Below are positions 6,003 to 6,147 of a stretch of 6,147 bases of DNA, piece by piece. This DNA comes from Candidatus Hydrogenedentota bacterium (GTDB lineage: Bacteria; Hydrogenedentota; Hydrogenedentia; Hydrogenedentales; CAITNO01). The DNA lies in assembly GCA_007124105.1 (NCBI GenBank), contig SLFT01000299.1, positions 1 through 6,147 on the forward strand. The letters are read 5' to 3'. The first letter of the stretch is position 1. Each line of letters begins with the position of its first letter. The notes below the pieces were generated by a model that was not told the DNA's origin, did no database searches, and was given only the letters and a program-made list of their open reading frames with translations. The position numbers and the translations under genes are program-made.

Positions 6003-6027
6003 CGTTACGAAATTGGATTTCGTAACG
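6003..6027. repeat. Perfect palindrome with 11-bp arms (REP-like element)
   Basis: CGTTACGAAAT (6003-6013), loop TGG, ATTTCGTAACG (6017-6027). The arms are perfectly complementary. It sits inside a pyrimidine-rich repeat field and is preceded by CCTCG, as is the second partial copy at 6134-6147. This looks like a dispersed, mobile REP-type hairpin more than a terminator, since no T-tract follows either arm. Confidence 0.85.
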
Positions 6028-6039
6028 CACGCCACCACC

Positions 6040-6129
6040 CCTCGCCCGTCCTCTCCTCGCCCGTCCTCTGCTTGCTCGTCCTCTGCTTGCTCGTCCTCTG
6101 CTTGCCCGTCCTCTGCTTGCCCGTCCCCT
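6040..6129. repeat. Six-copy 15-bp pyrimidine-rich tandem array
   Basis: Six adjoining 15-bp units: two CCTCGCCCGTCCTCT, two GCTTGCTCGTCCTCT, one GCTTGCCCGTCCTCT and one GCTTGCCCGTCCCCT. The plus strand has no A at all from 6038 to 6142. The units resemble the 15-bp repeats at 5970-5999, suggesting one array split by the palindrome. Confidence 0.9.
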
Positions 6130-6133
6130 CCCT

Positions 6134-6147
6134 CTCCTCGTTACGAA
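6134..6147. repeat. Second, truncated copy of the palindrome boundary
   Basis: The 14-mer CTCCTCGTTACGAA matches 5998-6011 exactly and runs into the window end. It predicts that the next bases complete another copy of the palindrome. Confidence 0.7.

Larger units (their letters stand above)
5738..6147. other. Non-coding, repeat-mosaic intergenic region
   Basis: The first 160 bp are the leader and likely promoter zone of the redoxin-sialidase gene, without a clear -35/-10 pair. From about 5901 onward the sequence is repetitive. It holds a CCACAGATGGACACGGAT module, a heptamer array, 15-bp pyrimidine-rich arrays and a palindrome. The only long reading frame across it translates the heptamers into a repeated N-C-Q-L-S-I peptide, so I treat it as spurious. 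The next gene lies beyond the window. Confidence 0.75.

Noticed and set aside
5572..6030. 152-codon minus-strand open frame across the repeat region
   Set aside because: It translates the heptamer array into a repeated N-C-Q-L-S-I peptide and then runs into the start of the redoxin-sialidase gene in a different frame.
5922..6147. CRISPR array
   Set aside because: The repeats are directly adjacent 7-bp and 15-bp units without unique spacers of uniform length, and there are no cas genes in view.

Overview
The window is about 6.1 kb of GC-rich bacterial chromosome carrying three complete protein genes, the 5' end of a fourth, and a repeat-dense intergenic tail at the right edge. The gene style suggests an environmental Gram-negative from a less-studied phylum. 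The clues are an exported protein with a Glu/Gly/Pro-rich EGEPG spacer and a CFI-box C-terminal region, a GT39-type glycosyltransferase fused to TPRs, a redoxin-sialidase fusion, and intergenic heptamers and palindromes. Hydrogenedentota, or a relative near Lentisphaerae/Planctomycetes, is my best guess. It comes from remembered protein style and not from any search.

Layout from left to right. Positions 1-166 (minus) hold the N-terminus of a PilT-type type IV pilus retraction ATPase, cut by the window edge. Positions 167-376 are a spacer with three closely packed hairpins. Positions 377-1099 (minus) encode a 240-residue exported or membrane protein: signal peptide, EGEPG spacer, one membrane helix, a CFI-box, then a hydrophobic C-terminus with a basic tail. 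Positions 1100-1605 are a divergent intergenic region with an inverted repeat, a TATAAT sequence and a run of nine G. Positions 1606-4131 (plus) encode an 841-residue GT-C glycosyltransferase with a C-terminal TPR half. Only 31 bp separate it from a convergent gene at 4163-5737 (minus). That gene encodes a 524-residue secreted protein with an N-terminal redoxin-like domain and a C-terminal sialidase-like beta-propeller with three Asp-boxes. Positions 5738-6147 are non-coding: the gene's leader, then a mosaic of a heptamer tandem array, 15-bp pyrimidine-rich arrays and a perfect 11-bp-arm palindrome. The start of a second palindrome copy is cut off by the window end.

The genes do not form one obvious pathway. 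What they share is the cell envelope: pilus retraction, an exported CFI-box protein, a polyprenyl-sugar-dependent membrane glycosyltransferase, and a secreted glycan-associated protein. The CFI-box gene and pilT run the same way and could be co-transcribed. The other two genes are convergent and probably independent units. No mobile element gene, CRISPR array, rRNA or tRNA was seen.
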